A stretch of 64,000 bases of DNA, from assembly GCF_001690185.1 (NCBI RefSeq), contig NZ_LZGN01000037.1, forward strand, positions 248,001 through 312,000. Reading direction: 5' to 3'. This DNA comes from Gilliamella sp. wkB308 (lineage in GTDB: Bacteria > Pseudomonadota > Gammaproteobacteria > Enterobacterales > Orbaceae). The notes under the pieces were generated by a model. The model saw only the letters and a program-made list of their open reading frames with translations, was not told the origin of the DNA and made no database searches. Shown piece after piece: positions 35,350 to 44,013 of the stretch; the first letter of the stretch is position 1; every line of letters begins with the position of its first letter. Both the position numbers and the translations under genes were made by a program.

Positions 35350-37197
35350 ATGTCTGTTTTATCCGTCATTAAATCCATATGGAAAGTTATCAATTTCCTA
35401 AGAGAACTTTTTTTTAACATTATATTCTTGATTGCAATATTACTCATTTCAAGTTTTATTGCATTATTTAAAGAATCACAAAGTTTAGACGACGTTCCAC
35501 AAAATGGCACATTAGTTTTAGATCTTGAAGGTGTTATTGTTGATAGCACACTTTATAATGATGATATTTATCATTTACAAAACAAGATATATGGAAAACG
35601 AGTAAACCTTGCTCGGGAAAACAGTTTATTTGAATTAACACGAAAAATTGATCAAGCTGCCGAAGATCCAAATATAGAAAATATGGTATTAAGATTAGAT
35701 AATTTTGTTGGGGCAGATTTGAGTTCACTACAATATATAGGTAAATATCTCACTAAATTTAAAAAGGCGAATAAACCCATTTATGCCTCAGGCACAAACT
35801 TTAATCAAAGCCAATATTATTTAGCAAGTTATGCTGATAAAATTTCTCTTACCCCGCAAGGTGCCATTAATGTCTATGGGCTTGCTGCTAATAACCTATA
35901 CTACAAGACTTTACTGGATAATTTAAAAGTAAACACGCATGTTTTCCGTGTTGGTACCTACAAATCTGCTATCGAGCCTTTTACCCGTAATGATATGTCA
36001 GCTGAAGCAAAAGCGAATACCACAAGATGGTTAACATTGATGTGGAATAATTATTTAACTGATATTGCTTCCCAACGAAAACAAGCACCATCACAACTGG
36101 TTCCTAGTCCGGAAATCATGCTATCTAAATTGCACGAGGCTAATGGCAGCATGAGTCAATATGCGTTATCAAATGGTTTAGTGGATTTCGTAAAATCGGA
36201 TTACCTTTTTGAACAAGATTTTTATGAATTTGTTCTAAAAGGTAAAGATTTACCTGAAGTCAGTATATATGACTACAAATTAAAAGATGATCAAAAACAA
36301 GATACTCATTCAGTTTCTAAACCGCTTATTTCTATAGTTTTTGTAAATGGTACGATTTCAGATGGTGAAAATGATAGCAATATCGCCGGCAGTCAAGAAA
36401 TTGTTGATCAACTCAGAACAATTCGTGAAAATTTAACCGACAATAACATTCAAGCTGTTGTGTTAAGAGTAAACAGTCCTGGTGGCGGTGTAGAAGCATC
36501 AGAAGCCATTCGTAGCGAACTTGAAGCATTACATGAATATCAAATTCCTGTTGTGGTTTCAATGGGTGGTATGGCTGCTTCAGGAGGATACTGGATTTCA
36601 ACTGCATCGGATTATATTGTTGCTAGCCCTAATACGATAACTGGATCTATTGGTATTTTTGGTATGATTCCAACTTTCGAAAACTCGCTTTCTCATATAG
36701 GGGTTTATAGTGATGGCGTGTCAACTTCTCCATTGGCAAGTAATAACTTTGCTAAAAACTTGCCTGAAGAGATGAATCAACTCATACAGATGAATATTGA
36801 TAATGGTTATAATACATTCATTTCTTTGGTTGCAAAATCACGTAAAATGACCACAGAAGCAGTGGATAAAATTGGTCAAGGCCAAGTTTGGCTAGGTGAA
36901 GAAGCCTTTAAAAATGGGTTAGTAGATAAACTAGGCGATTTTGATGATGCCATTGAAATCGCCGCAACGTTAGCTAATTTAACCGACTATCGAATTGATT
37001 GGCAAAAACCAGAAGTCAACTGGTTTAGTGCCTTCTATTCAGATATGATTGCTATGTTACCAAAATCAACGGCGGAAGTTTTATTTGAAAAACTTCCTGA
37101 AGTAAAACAAATTCGTGAACAAGTCTCTTTATGGGATAAATTTACCGATAAACAAAATCGCTATATTTATTGTCTGAATTGTGCTGATGTTAAGTAA
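35350..37197 (+). CDS. sppA: Signal peptide peptidase SppA (protease IV)
   Basis: Inner-membrane serine protease that digests cleaved signal peptides. I take the ATG at 35350 because AAAGGG at 35335-35340 sits nine bases before it; an ATG at 35332 overlaps the apaH stop but has no ribosome-binding site. That gives 615 residues (E. coli 618). One membrane anchor at about 17-40. Tandem S49 domains: the general base lysine is K205 in VGTYKSAIEPF, and the nucleophile is S411 in GGMAASGGYWIS, matching the E. coli Lys/Ser dyad. Ends at a perfect palindromic terminator. Confidence 0.95.
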   Translation: MSVLSVIKSIWKVINFLRELFFNIIFLIAILLISSFIALFKESQSLDDVPQNGTLVLDLEGVIVDSTLYNDDIYHLQNKIYGKRVNLARENSLFELTRKIDQAAEDPNIENMVLRLDNFVGADLSSLQYIGKYLTKFKKANKPIYASGTNFNQSQYYLASYADKISLTPQGAINVYGLAANNLYYKTLLDNLKVNTHVFRVGTYKSAIEPFTRNDMSAEAKANTTRWLTLMWNNYLTDIASQRKQAPSQLVPSPEIMLSKLHEANGSMSQYALSNGLVDFVKSDYLFEQDFYEFVLKGKDLPEVSIYDYKLKDDQKQDTHSVSKPLISIVFVNGTISDGENDSNIAGSQEIVDQLRTIRENLTDNNIQAVVLRVNSPGGGVEASEAIRSELEALHEYQIPVVVSMGGMAASGGYWISTASDYIVASPNTITGSIGIFGMIPTFENSLSHIGVYSDGVSTSPLASNNFAKNLPEEMNQLIQMNIDNGYNTFISLVAKSRKMTTEAVDKIGQGQVWLGEEAFKNGLVDKLGDFDDAIEIAATLANLTDYRIDWQKPEVNWFSAFYSDMIAMLPKSTAEVLFEKLPEVKQIREQVSLWDKFTDKQNRYIYCLNCADVK

Positions 37198-37206
37198 CAT
37201 CATCTT

Positions 37207-37230
37207 ATGCCACCAAAATTTTGGTGGCAT
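37207..37230. terminator. Bidirectional terminator
   Basis: A perfect 24-base palindrome made of ATGCCACCAAAA followed by its reverse complement, between convergent sppA and the LapC-like gene, with an A/T-rich right flank. Confidence 0.85.
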
Positions 37231-37234
37231 AATT

Positions 37235-39067
37235 TTATTTATTACCTTCCTGATAAAAGTATCGCATTTTATTCATCGCATCTTGAATATATTGATAATT
37301 TGGCGTTTGATCAACTTCATGATTTCGTGAATCCATATAATGGCTAATACCCATTCGATTAACAAAATAGATATTATCCAACGTTCGTACCGCATAAGAA
37401 CTATAATTTGACATTAACAACCAATTTCTATCTGTGATTGGACTAAATAAATCATACCCGGTTGAATAATCAGATATGTCATTTTGAACATGTAAATAAT
37501 GTTTCATTAACGAAGGTACAACATCCTCATGACTAGTCAAACGTTGACTATTTTCCTGAAGGATTTTTAGATCTTTCGCTCCAACAATAATAAAAGGCAC
37601 CTTAGTTTGTGCATCGGTATAATTGCCATTATGCCCCCAGAATCCTAGTCCATTATCATTGATTTCTTGAGAATGATCACCCGTAATAATTATTAACGTA
37701 TTATCGAGTGTTCCCGATTTTTTAAGTTCATCATAAATATTTTGCATCAAATAATCGTCATAATAGACACTCTGTTTATAACGATTAAGAATTGGTAGTG
37801 GATTAGTACTATTATTCAAGGTGATATAATTTATATCGCCTACGGGCTTATACTTAACTTCAAAGTCATTCGGAAAATCGTAACCATGAGGAGCATCATA
37901 AAATAAAAAAGAAAAAGTCGGTTTAGAGGTATCCCGATTTTGATACCAAGCTAGCCAATCATTGGTCATCTGTTTATCACGATATGAAGGCGTACCATTT
38001 GGACTGCTAATTCTCAAATTTTTAATGGTTACAAATGCTGTGCGATCAAATTCAGGCGACGAAACTTTAGCAGAGGTAAAGATACCAATATTATAATTTT
38101 GTTGCTGTAAAGTAGTAATAAAAAGTGAAGGAATACTATTACGCAAAAATGCATCCCAATAAGTACCTGGGATACCATAAAATAATCCGAAAATTCCGGT
38201 ACGGGTTGCATTACCTGTTGAATAATGATTATCAAAAATGACACCATGATTTTGTTGAACAAACCGATAAGTATTGGGTGAATTATCTTCATTGAAAGTG
38301 TCGTAACGCCATGAATCTAAGACGATAAACATAATATTCATTTTTTCTTTATTTTCAGGATTAATCACTAGACTATTTTTAGGATAATAGATATTTGCAC
38401 TTGATTTGGTGTACTGATTAATCACTTTACGCCCCCCTGCTTTATCAAAAAAACCCATGATTTTTTTGGAAGTAAAGGGACGATAAAGAGGAAGATACTC
38501 TTTAACAACCATAATGGGCGAATAAGCATAATAAAAAGCCACCATATGGATTACATGACTAATTAACGCAGCGCCCAATAACATGACTGTGGCTATTACA
38601 ATCATTCGTTTCTTCTTTCGATGATCTTTTGAATTTGTCATCTTTTTATCTAAAAAACACAGAATGAGTACTTCGATACAAAATACTAAAGTGGCAAGAG
38701 CTAACATTACAATATACGTAATACTTGAAAAGTCTACCACTTGTCCAGAAAAGACTAATGAAAGAACTGATTGATTAATGTGAAAGCGATATTGTTGAAA
38801 AACAATCGTATCACAAAATAATACTATCTGTGCCAAACTAACCAACAGTGCGGCAATAATATTAAAAAAACATTTTTTTAACCAAAGTAAAGGAAAGAGA
38901 ATCAAAAAAATCAAAAGATAGAATGAAAAAAAATGCCCTAGCACGGCAAAAAAAGAAAAAAAACCACTTTGCCATGAAAACGTGATTCCAAGTATCAAAA
39001 AGTATCTGATTGCAATTATGGATGATATAAAGGTATTGATTAAAATAAATGTATATAATTTTTTCAT
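37235..39067 (-). CDS. LapC/YejM (PbgA)-like inner-membrane sulfatase-fold protein
   Basis: 610 residues (E. coli YejM 586). Five N-terminal transmembrane helices (about 8-190, DUF3413-like) are followed by a basic linker and a periplasmic alkaline-phosphatase-superfamily domain from about 245: NIMFIVLDSWRYDTF, then NHYSTGNATRTGIFGLFYGIPGTYWDA, TGDHSQEINDNGLGFWGHNG. In enterics YejM/LapC senses periplasmic LPS and controls LpxC proteolysis through LapB. The match to that family is close in layout and motif, so that role is likely here. It is a single gene between terminators. Confidence 0.88.
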   Translation of the reverse strand: MKKLYTFILINTFISSIIAIRYFLILGITFSWQSGFFSFFAVLGHFFSFYLLIFLILFPLLWLKKCFFNIIAALLVSLAQIVLFCDTIVFQQYRFHINQSVLSLVFSGQVVDFSSITYIVMLALATLVFCIEVLILCFLDKKMTNSKDHRKKKRMIVIATVMLLGAALISHVIHMVAFYYAYSPIMVVKEYLPLYRPFTSKKIMGFFDKAGGRKVINQYTKSSANIYYPKNSLVINPENKEKMNIMFIVLDSWRYDTFNEDNSPNTYRFVQQNHGVIFDNHYSTGNATRTGIFGLFYGIPGTYWDAFLRNSIPSLFITTLQQQNYNIGIFTSAKVSSPEFDRTAFVTIKNLRISSPNGTPSYRDKQMTNDWLAWYQNRDTSKPTFSFLFYDAPHGYDFPNDFEVKYKPVGDINYITLNNSTNPLPILNRYKQSVYYDDYLMQNIYDELKKSGTLDNTLIIITGDHSQEINDNGLGFWGHNGNYTDAQTKVPFIIVGAKDLKILQENSQRLTSHEDVVPSLMKHYLHVQNDISDYSTGYDLFSPITDRNWLLMSNYSSYAVRTLDNIYFVNRMGISHYMDSRNHEVDQTPNYQYIQDAMNKMRYFYQEGNK

Positions 39068-39187
39068 AATAATTGATTACTTTTAAAAATATTCAGCCAT
39101 ATATCAATTAGATAATACAGTAATATAAAATTAAAATTCCATTTCCAGAAAAGTTGATGCATAAAAGTTGGATTACAACGAGAGCAA

Positions 39188-39209
39188 TAAGGGCTCAAAT
39201 GAGCCCTTA
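39188..39209. terminator. Hairpin after the YbhL-like gene
   Basis: Nine-base stem TAAGGGCTC / GAGCCCTTA with loop AAAT, 20 bases downstream of the minus-strand YbhL-like gene. The T tract is weak. Confidence 0.6.
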
Positions 39210-39229
39210 CTATATGAATAAATTTGAAA

Positions 39230-39928
39230 CTATCGACGGTCAGCAAAAATTCTTAACAACAATATAAACAAGTTGATAAAATCAAGATAAAGCGTTAATG
39301 CGCCAAGAATAACATAACGTCTAAACATATTCGGATCATCTTGTGATATGTTTTCGCCTAATTCTTTTAATTTTTGAGTGTCATACGCTGTTAACCCTGC
39401 AAAAACAAAAACACCAATATAGGTTACTGCCCACATTAATGGTTCACTTTGTAAAAAGATGTTAACGATCGAAGCGATAATAATACCAACTAATCCCATA
39501 AATAGGAAACGCCCTAAACCAGATAAATCACGTTTTGTCGTATACCCATAAAATGCAAGTGCACCAAACATACCCGCAGTGATAAAAAAGACGCTTGCTA
39601 TTGAAGATGAGGTATAAACAAGGAAATAAATTGAAAAAGTACAACCATTTAAGACTGAATATAACATAAATAATGTTGTCGCCGCTGCACCTGATAATCG
39701 GTTAATTAAACCAGAAATAACAAATACTAATCCAAGCTCAGCAATCAATAGAACCCACATTATATTATATAATACTCGCATAAGTTGCACATTCGTTGAT
39801 GCAAACCACGCAATCATTGCCGTTAAAAGCAAACCTACCGTCATCCAACCATAAACATGACTCATATATGTTTGCACACGGCTACCGGATTGTTCAATAA
39901 TTGAACCATTAGGAGTATATCCTGCCAT
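39230..39928 (-). CDS. ybhL: Bax inhibitor-1/YccA family membrane protein (YbhL-like)
   Basis: 232-residue inner-membrane protein with about seven helices. It is close to E. coli YbhL in length and in blocks such as QTYMSHVYGWMTVGLLLTA, FYGYTTKRDLSGLGRFLFM and GLTAYDTQKLKELGE, ending LFILLLRIFADRR. Function is uncertain; the superfamily includes calcium-leak channels and a modulator of FtsH. It follows moaE, as in E. coli. A TATAAT on the minus strand at 39969-39974 may give it its own promoter. Confidence 0.88.
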   Translation of the reverse strand: MAGYTPNGSIIEQSGSRVQTYMSHVYGWMTVGLLLTAMIAWFASTNVQLMRVLYNIMWVLLIAELGLVFVISGLINRLSGAAATTLFMLYSVLNGCTFSIYFLVYTSSSIASVFFITAGMFGALAFYGYTTKRDLSGLGRFLFMGLVGIIIASIVNIFLQSEPLMWAVTYIGVFVFAGLTAYDTQKLKELGENISQDDPNMFRRYVILGALTLYLDFINLFILLLRIFADRR

Positions 39929-39987
39929 TCCTTACCTCTCATTAAAAATAAATTGACATAACATAGCTATTATATAGTAAATAGTAA

Positions 39988-40431
39988 TTAATACCATTTT
40001 TTCAATGCATCAACGTCAGATTTTTTTGTTTCAACCCAATTATTACCATCAATAGTATTTTCTTTTTTCCAAAATGGCGCTTCATTTTTTAATATATCCA
40101 TAATAAACTCAGCTGCCGCAAATGCATCTGAGCGATGTGCACTACTCACGCCCACAAATACAATTTTTTCATTGGTTTTAATATTACCCACTCGATGAAT
40201 GACAGCGATTCGACTCAATTTCCAACGTTGTCGAGCTTGTACAATAATATTGCTCAATACCTTTTCTGTCATTCCCGCATAATGCTCCAAATAAAGTCCA
40301 ATGGTCTTTTTTTCTGTACAACGAACTTTACCAATAAATGTTACCACCGCACCATCTTGTGGTAATTCAGAAAGCCAGCTAATAATGTCATTAGTATTAA
40401 TCGATTCATCGTCAATTTTAATTATATCCAT
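39988..40431 (-). CDS. moaE: Molybdopterin synthase catalytic subunit MoaE
   Basis: Large subunit of molybdopterin synthase; accepts sulfur from the MoaD thiocarboxylate to convert cyclic pyranopterin to molybdopterin. 147 residues (E. coli 150). Conserved: GAVVTFIGKVR, LYLEHYAGMTEKVL, AVIHRVGNIK, VGVSSAHRSDAFAAAEFIMD and the C-terminal lysine-rich APFWKKE. It starts one base after moaD stops. Confidence 0.95.
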   Translation of the reverse strand: MDIIKIDDESINTNDIISWLSELPQDGAVVTFIGKVRCTEKKTIGLYLEHYAGMTEKVLSNIIVQARQRWKLSRIAVIHRVGNIKTNEKIVFVGVSSAHRSDAFAAAEFIMDILKNEAPFWKKENTIDGNNWVETKKSDVDALKKWY

Positions 40432-40432
40432 T

Positions 40433-40678
40433 TTATCCTCCCGTTACGGGCGGGAAAAATGCAATTTCATCGCCTGATTGAATAATATAGTTAACATCCG
40501 CAAATGTTTGATTCACTGCACATAATACTGTTTTTTCTTTTAATGCCAATGCCCACTTATCACCGCGTTGACTAAGATGCTCAATAAGTTCGGAAATAGA
40601 CCAGTGTTCGGCATTCAATTCAATAGTATCTATTCCAATTAACTCTCTGGTTTGAGCAAAAAAAATAATTTTATTCAT
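40433..40678 (-). CDS. moaD: Molybdopterin synthase sulfur carrier subunit MoaD
   Basis: Ubiquitin-like sulfur carrier of 81 residues. The C-terminal FFPPVTGG ends in the double glycine that MoeB adenylates before thiocarboxylation. Sits between moaC (12 bp upstream) and moaE (1 bp downstream). Confidence 0.95.
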   Translation of the reverse strand: MNKIIFFAQTRELIGIDTIELNAEHWSISELIEHLSQRGDKWALALKEKTVLCAVNQTFADVNYIIQSGDEIAFFPPVTGG

Positions 40679-40690
40679 GATGTTCTTTTT

Positions 40691-41173
40691 CTATGTTTGT
40701 GCAACAAAATCCCCAGATTTACCACCTGTTTTTGATAGCAACCTTACTTGTGTTATTACCATATCTTTTTGTACTGCTTTACACATATCATAAATGGTTA
40801 ATGCGGCAACCGAGGCAGCAACCAGCGCTTCCATTTCAACGCCTGTTTGCCCATTTAATCGGCAAAAAGATTCAATTCTTATACAACTATTATCAATATC
40901 TGCTTGAATATTGATTTCAATTTTAGTTAATAATAATGGATGACATAAAGGGATCAGTTCCCAAGTCTTTTTTGCTGCTTGAATCCCGGCAATTCGTGCT
41001 GTTGCAAACACATCCCCTTTTTGATGCTTTTCTTCAAGAATCATATTTAATGTTTTTTCACTCATTAGAATTATTGACTCTGCTTTCGCTTCTCGCGTTG
41101 TTATTTTTTTTTCTGAGACATCAACCATGTGCGCATCACCACGCTGATTTATATGTGAAAAAAATTCTGACAT
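40691..41173 (-). CDS. moaC: Cyclic pyranopterin monophosphate synthase MoaC
   Basis: Second enzyme of molybdenum cofactor synthesis; rearranges the MoaA product into cyclic pyranopterin monophosphate. 160 residues (E. coli 161). Active-site blocks: [14 protein letters not shown] (about 16-29), [13 protein letters not shown] near 75, [23 protein letters not shown] (about 110-132). First of moaC-moaD-moaE-ybhL; the usual moaA and moaB genes before it are missing, and priA is divergent instead. No Moco riboswitch was recognised in the 168 bp upstream. Confidence 0.95.
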   Translation of the reverse strand: MSEFFSHINQRGDAHMVDVSEKKITTREAKAESIILMSEKTLNMILEEKHQKGDVFATARIAGIQAAKKTWELIPLCHPLLLTKIEINIQADIDNSCIRIESFCRLNGQTGVEMEALVAASVAALTIYDMCKAVQKDMVITQVRLLSKTGGKSGDFVAQT

Positions 41174-41342
41174 CTTTTATCCCTTTCATAGTCATCAAAA
41201 ATCCGATAAGATCAAGATAGCAAATTTTACAACTTGAAACCACTTTTCACATCTTAAAATTAGATTTCATGGCGTAGCTTTTGCGAGTTCATTTGATTTT
41301 ACGTACAATACGAGTTTAATTTAACCATTGATGTGATTTTTC

Positions 41343-43511
41343 ATGCTTATCGCTCATGTAGCTTTACCTGTACCATTACACCAACTTTATGATTATCAAT
41401 TAACTATGCCTGCTCAAATTGGTATGCGGGTGAAGGTTCCTTTTGGTCATCGTGATGCAATAGGCATAATTGTTAATATCGATAAACATACCGATGTTGA
41501 TATTAGTCATTTGAAATCCATAAAATCAATTGTTGATGAAACACCCGTATTTAATGATGCAATATGGCAATTATTAAATTGGGCAGCAAGTTATTATCAT
41601 TACCCAATAGGTGAGGTGTTATTCCATGCCTTACCCATTTTATTAAGACAAGGACGAGCAGCAAGTAAGGATGAAATTAAAAGATGGCAATTAACTGAGC
41701 TTGGTAAGCAGTTCAATATAGACTCAATGCCTCGTGCAACCAAACAAAAACAACTATTATTAGCATTAAAAAACAATACACTACAAGAAACCGACTTCAA
41801 TTCAGCTGTCTATCTTGCATTACAGAAAAAACAGTTAATCGAACAAGTCCGTTGTTTACCAGACAGTACTGAATGGCAAACTTGCTATTCAACAAATACA
41901 ACCTCAATTGAACTCAATGCACAACAATCAAATGCTATTCAAAGCGTCAATAAACAGATTGATAATTTTAATGTGTTTCTGTTAGAAGGAGTAACTGGTT
42001 CAGGTAAAACCGAAGTCTATTTAAATATTTTATCTCACGTGTTATCAATGGGAAAACAAGCGTTAGTATTAGTACCTGAAATCAGTCTCACACCACAAAC
42101 CATTACCCGTTTTAAACAACGTTTTAATGCACCGATTGACATTTTACACTCAGGATTGACGGTCAAAGAAAGACTGGGGGTATGGTTAAGAAGTCGTAAT
42201 GGCGAAACAGCTATTGTCGTTGGAACACGCTCTTCACTTTTTACACCATTTAAAAATTTAGGTATCATTATTATCGATGAAGAACATGATAGCTCTTATA
42301 AACAACAAGAAGGTTGGCGCTATCATGCCCGAGATTTGGCAATAATCCGAGCCAAAATTGAAAATGTTCCGATTTTGTTGGGTTCTGCAACGCCTTCACT
42401 AGAAACGCTCAAAAATGCTATCTACCATAAATATCAGTTACTCCAGCTTACTGAAAGAGCGGGTAATGCAACGCTGGCTAAACAGTCTATTTTAGATATT
42501 CGAGGTTTAATTCTCGATGCAGGGCTATCACAACCATTAATTGAGCAAATCCAGAAACACTTATCTGATAATAATCAAGTCATGCTCTTTTTAAACCGAC
42601 GAGGGTTTTCACCATTACTGATCTGCCATGACTGTGGTTGGATTGCAGAATGTCCTCGTTGTGACAGACCCTATACTTATCATCACAAACAGCATAAATT
42701 GAGTTGTCACCATTGTGATACACCACGAGCTGTTCCTCAACAATGCCCTAAATGTGGATCGACTCACCTTGTGCCAATTGGATTTGGGACTGAACAGTTG
42801 GAAAAAAGACTCGAAGTTTTATTCCCCAATATTAAAATTAGTCGTATTGATCGCGATACAGTCAGTAAAAAAGGCGCATTGAATAATTATTTACAGGATA
42901 TTCAACAAGGCGGAGCCCATATCTTAGTTGGCACTCAAATTTTAGCGAAAGGGCATCATTTTCCAGATGTTACTTTAGTTGGAATTATCGATGTAGATGG
43001 AGCGCTATTTTCAAGTGATTTTAGAGCAACAGAGCGATTTGCACAAATTTATACTCAAGTTTCTGGTCGGGCAGGTCGGGCAACCAAAGCTGGCGAAGTT
43101 ATTTTGCAAACCTATCATCCAGATCATCCACTTCTTAATATTTTATTGAATGAGGGATATCAAAAATTTGCAAGCGTAACATTACAAGAACGTCAATTAA
43201 CGCAGTTACCCCCTTTTAGCTATCAAGTACTGATCCGTGCAGCAGATCGTAATAATCATTATGCTCCCATTTTTCTACAAAAAATTCATGACTGGTTAAA
43301 AGCAAACTGTGATTTAGGTTTATGGCAACTTGGTCCGATGCCGGCAAATCAAGCCAAAAAAGCGGACTACCATCGGTGGCAATTACTTTTACAACATACT
43401 AATCGCAAATTGTTACAAGAAATATTGGATAAACTTATCCTCAACATTGAAAAGTGGGGAGAAAGTTCTCGAGTACGTTGGAATATAGATGTCGATCCTG
43501 TGGATTATTAA
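41343..43511 (+). CDS. priA: Primosomal replication restart helicase PriA
   Basis: Superfamily 2 helicase that reloads the replisome at stalled forks. 722 residues (E. coli 732). N-terminal 3'-DNA-binding domain (1-105). Walker A EGVTGSGKTEVY (about 221-232), DEEH box IIIDEEHDSSYK. Zinc-binding cysteines occur in CHDCGWIAECPRCDRP, then CHHCDTP and CPKCGS. Helicase motif VI is TQVSGRAGRATKAG. Single gene divergent from moaC, ended by a palindromic terminator. Confidence 0.96.
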   Translation: MLIAHVALPVPLHQLYDYQLTMPAQIGMRVKVPFGHRDAIGIIVNIDKHTDVDISHLKSIKSIVDETPVFNDAIWQLLNWAASYYHYPIGEVLFHALPILLRQGRAASKDEIKRWQLTELGKQFNIDSMPRATKQKQLLLALKNNTLQETDFNSAVYLALQKKQLIEQVRCLPDSTEWQTCYSTNTTSIELNAQQSNAIQSVNKQIDNFNVFLLEGVTGSGKTEVYLNILSHVLSMGKQALVLVPEISLTPQTITRFKQRFNAPIDILHSGLTVKERLGVWLRSRNGETAIVVGTRSSLFTPFKNLGIIIIDEEHDSSYKQQEGWRYHARDLAIIRAKIENVPILLGSATPSLETLKNAIYHKYQLLQLTERAGNATLAKQSILDIRGLILDAGLSQPLIEQIQKHLSDNNQVMLFLNRRGFSPLLICHDCGWIAECPRCDRPYTYHHKQHKLSCHHCDTPRAVPQQCPKCGSTHLVPIGFGTEQLEKRLEVLFPNIKISRIDRDTVSKKGALNNYLQDIQQGGAHILVGTQILAKGHHFPDVTLVGIIDVDGALFSSDFRATERFAQIYTQVSGRAGRATKAGEVILQTYHPDHPLLNILLNEGYQKFASVTLQERQLTQLPPFSYQVLIRAADRNNHYAPIFLQKIHDWLKANCDLGLWQLGPMPANQAKKADYHRWQLLLQHTNRKLLQEILDKLILNIEKWGESSRVRWNIDVDPVDY

Positions 43512-43522
43512 GGTTATAAGCA

Positions 43523-43550
43523 TTTTCCACCAATATGAATTGGTGGAAAA
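43523..43550. terminator. Bidirectional terminator
   Basis: Perfect 12-base stem TTTTCCACCAAT / ATTGGTGGAAAA with loop ATGA, between convergent priA and the ComEA-like gene. Confidence 0.88.
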
Positions 43551-43555
43551 TAATA

Positions 43556-43861
43556 TCACAATGCTATTTTCCCGATATTTTTATCAAGAGTAGCTTGTCC
43601 GATACCAGAGACTTCTTTAAGTTGTTCAACCGATACAAATGGTCCAAATTTTTCACGATATTCAACAATTTTTTGAGCTTTACTTAATCCAATTCCTGTT
43701 AATATTTTTGTCAGCTCTTGCGCTGAAGCAGTATTAATATTAACTTGAATGGTCTGTTTTTGTTCTTGCTTAGTGGGTGATATTGGCGTTGGTTCCGCTA
43801 AACTGATTGACGAAAAGATAAAAGACGATAGTAAAATACCAAATAGTGAAATTCGTTTCAT
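43556..43861 (-). CDS. ybaV: ComEA/YbaV-like helix-hairpin-helix protein
   Basis: 101-residue exported protein: signal peptide about 1-22 (ending SISLA), a Gln/Thr-rich linker, and one helix-hairpin-helix DNA-binding domain (VNINTASAQELTKIL then TGIGLSKAQKIVEYRE, ending LKEVSGIGQATLDKN). ComEA proteins bind incoming DNA in the periplasm during natural transformation; the enteric homologue YbaV lies next to ppiD as here. No other competence gene is in the window. Confidence 0.88.
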   Translation of the reverse strand: MKRISLFGILLSSFIFSSISLAEPTPISPTKQEQKQTIQVNINTASAQELTKILTGIGLSKAQKIVEYREKFGPFVSVEQLKEVSGIGQATLDKNIGKIAL

Positions 43862-43954
43862 ATAATTAACCTCTAAAATAGTTACGCAATAAAATTTGCG
43901 TTAGCACTATCTCATTTAATTTAATGAAACGATTTAACTTATTATAAAAATGAG

Positions 43955-43976
43955 AAAAGCCACACAAGTGGCTTTT
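43955..43976 (-). terminator. Terminator of ppiD
   Basis: Nine-base stem AAAAGCCAC / GTGGCTTTT with a 4-base loop. On the minus strand it is followed by a T-rich tract, 38 bases after the ppiD stop. Confidence 0.75.
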
Positions 43977-44013
43977 AGTTTTAACAGTGTCTCTATCAAA
44001 TTTTCGATGTATA

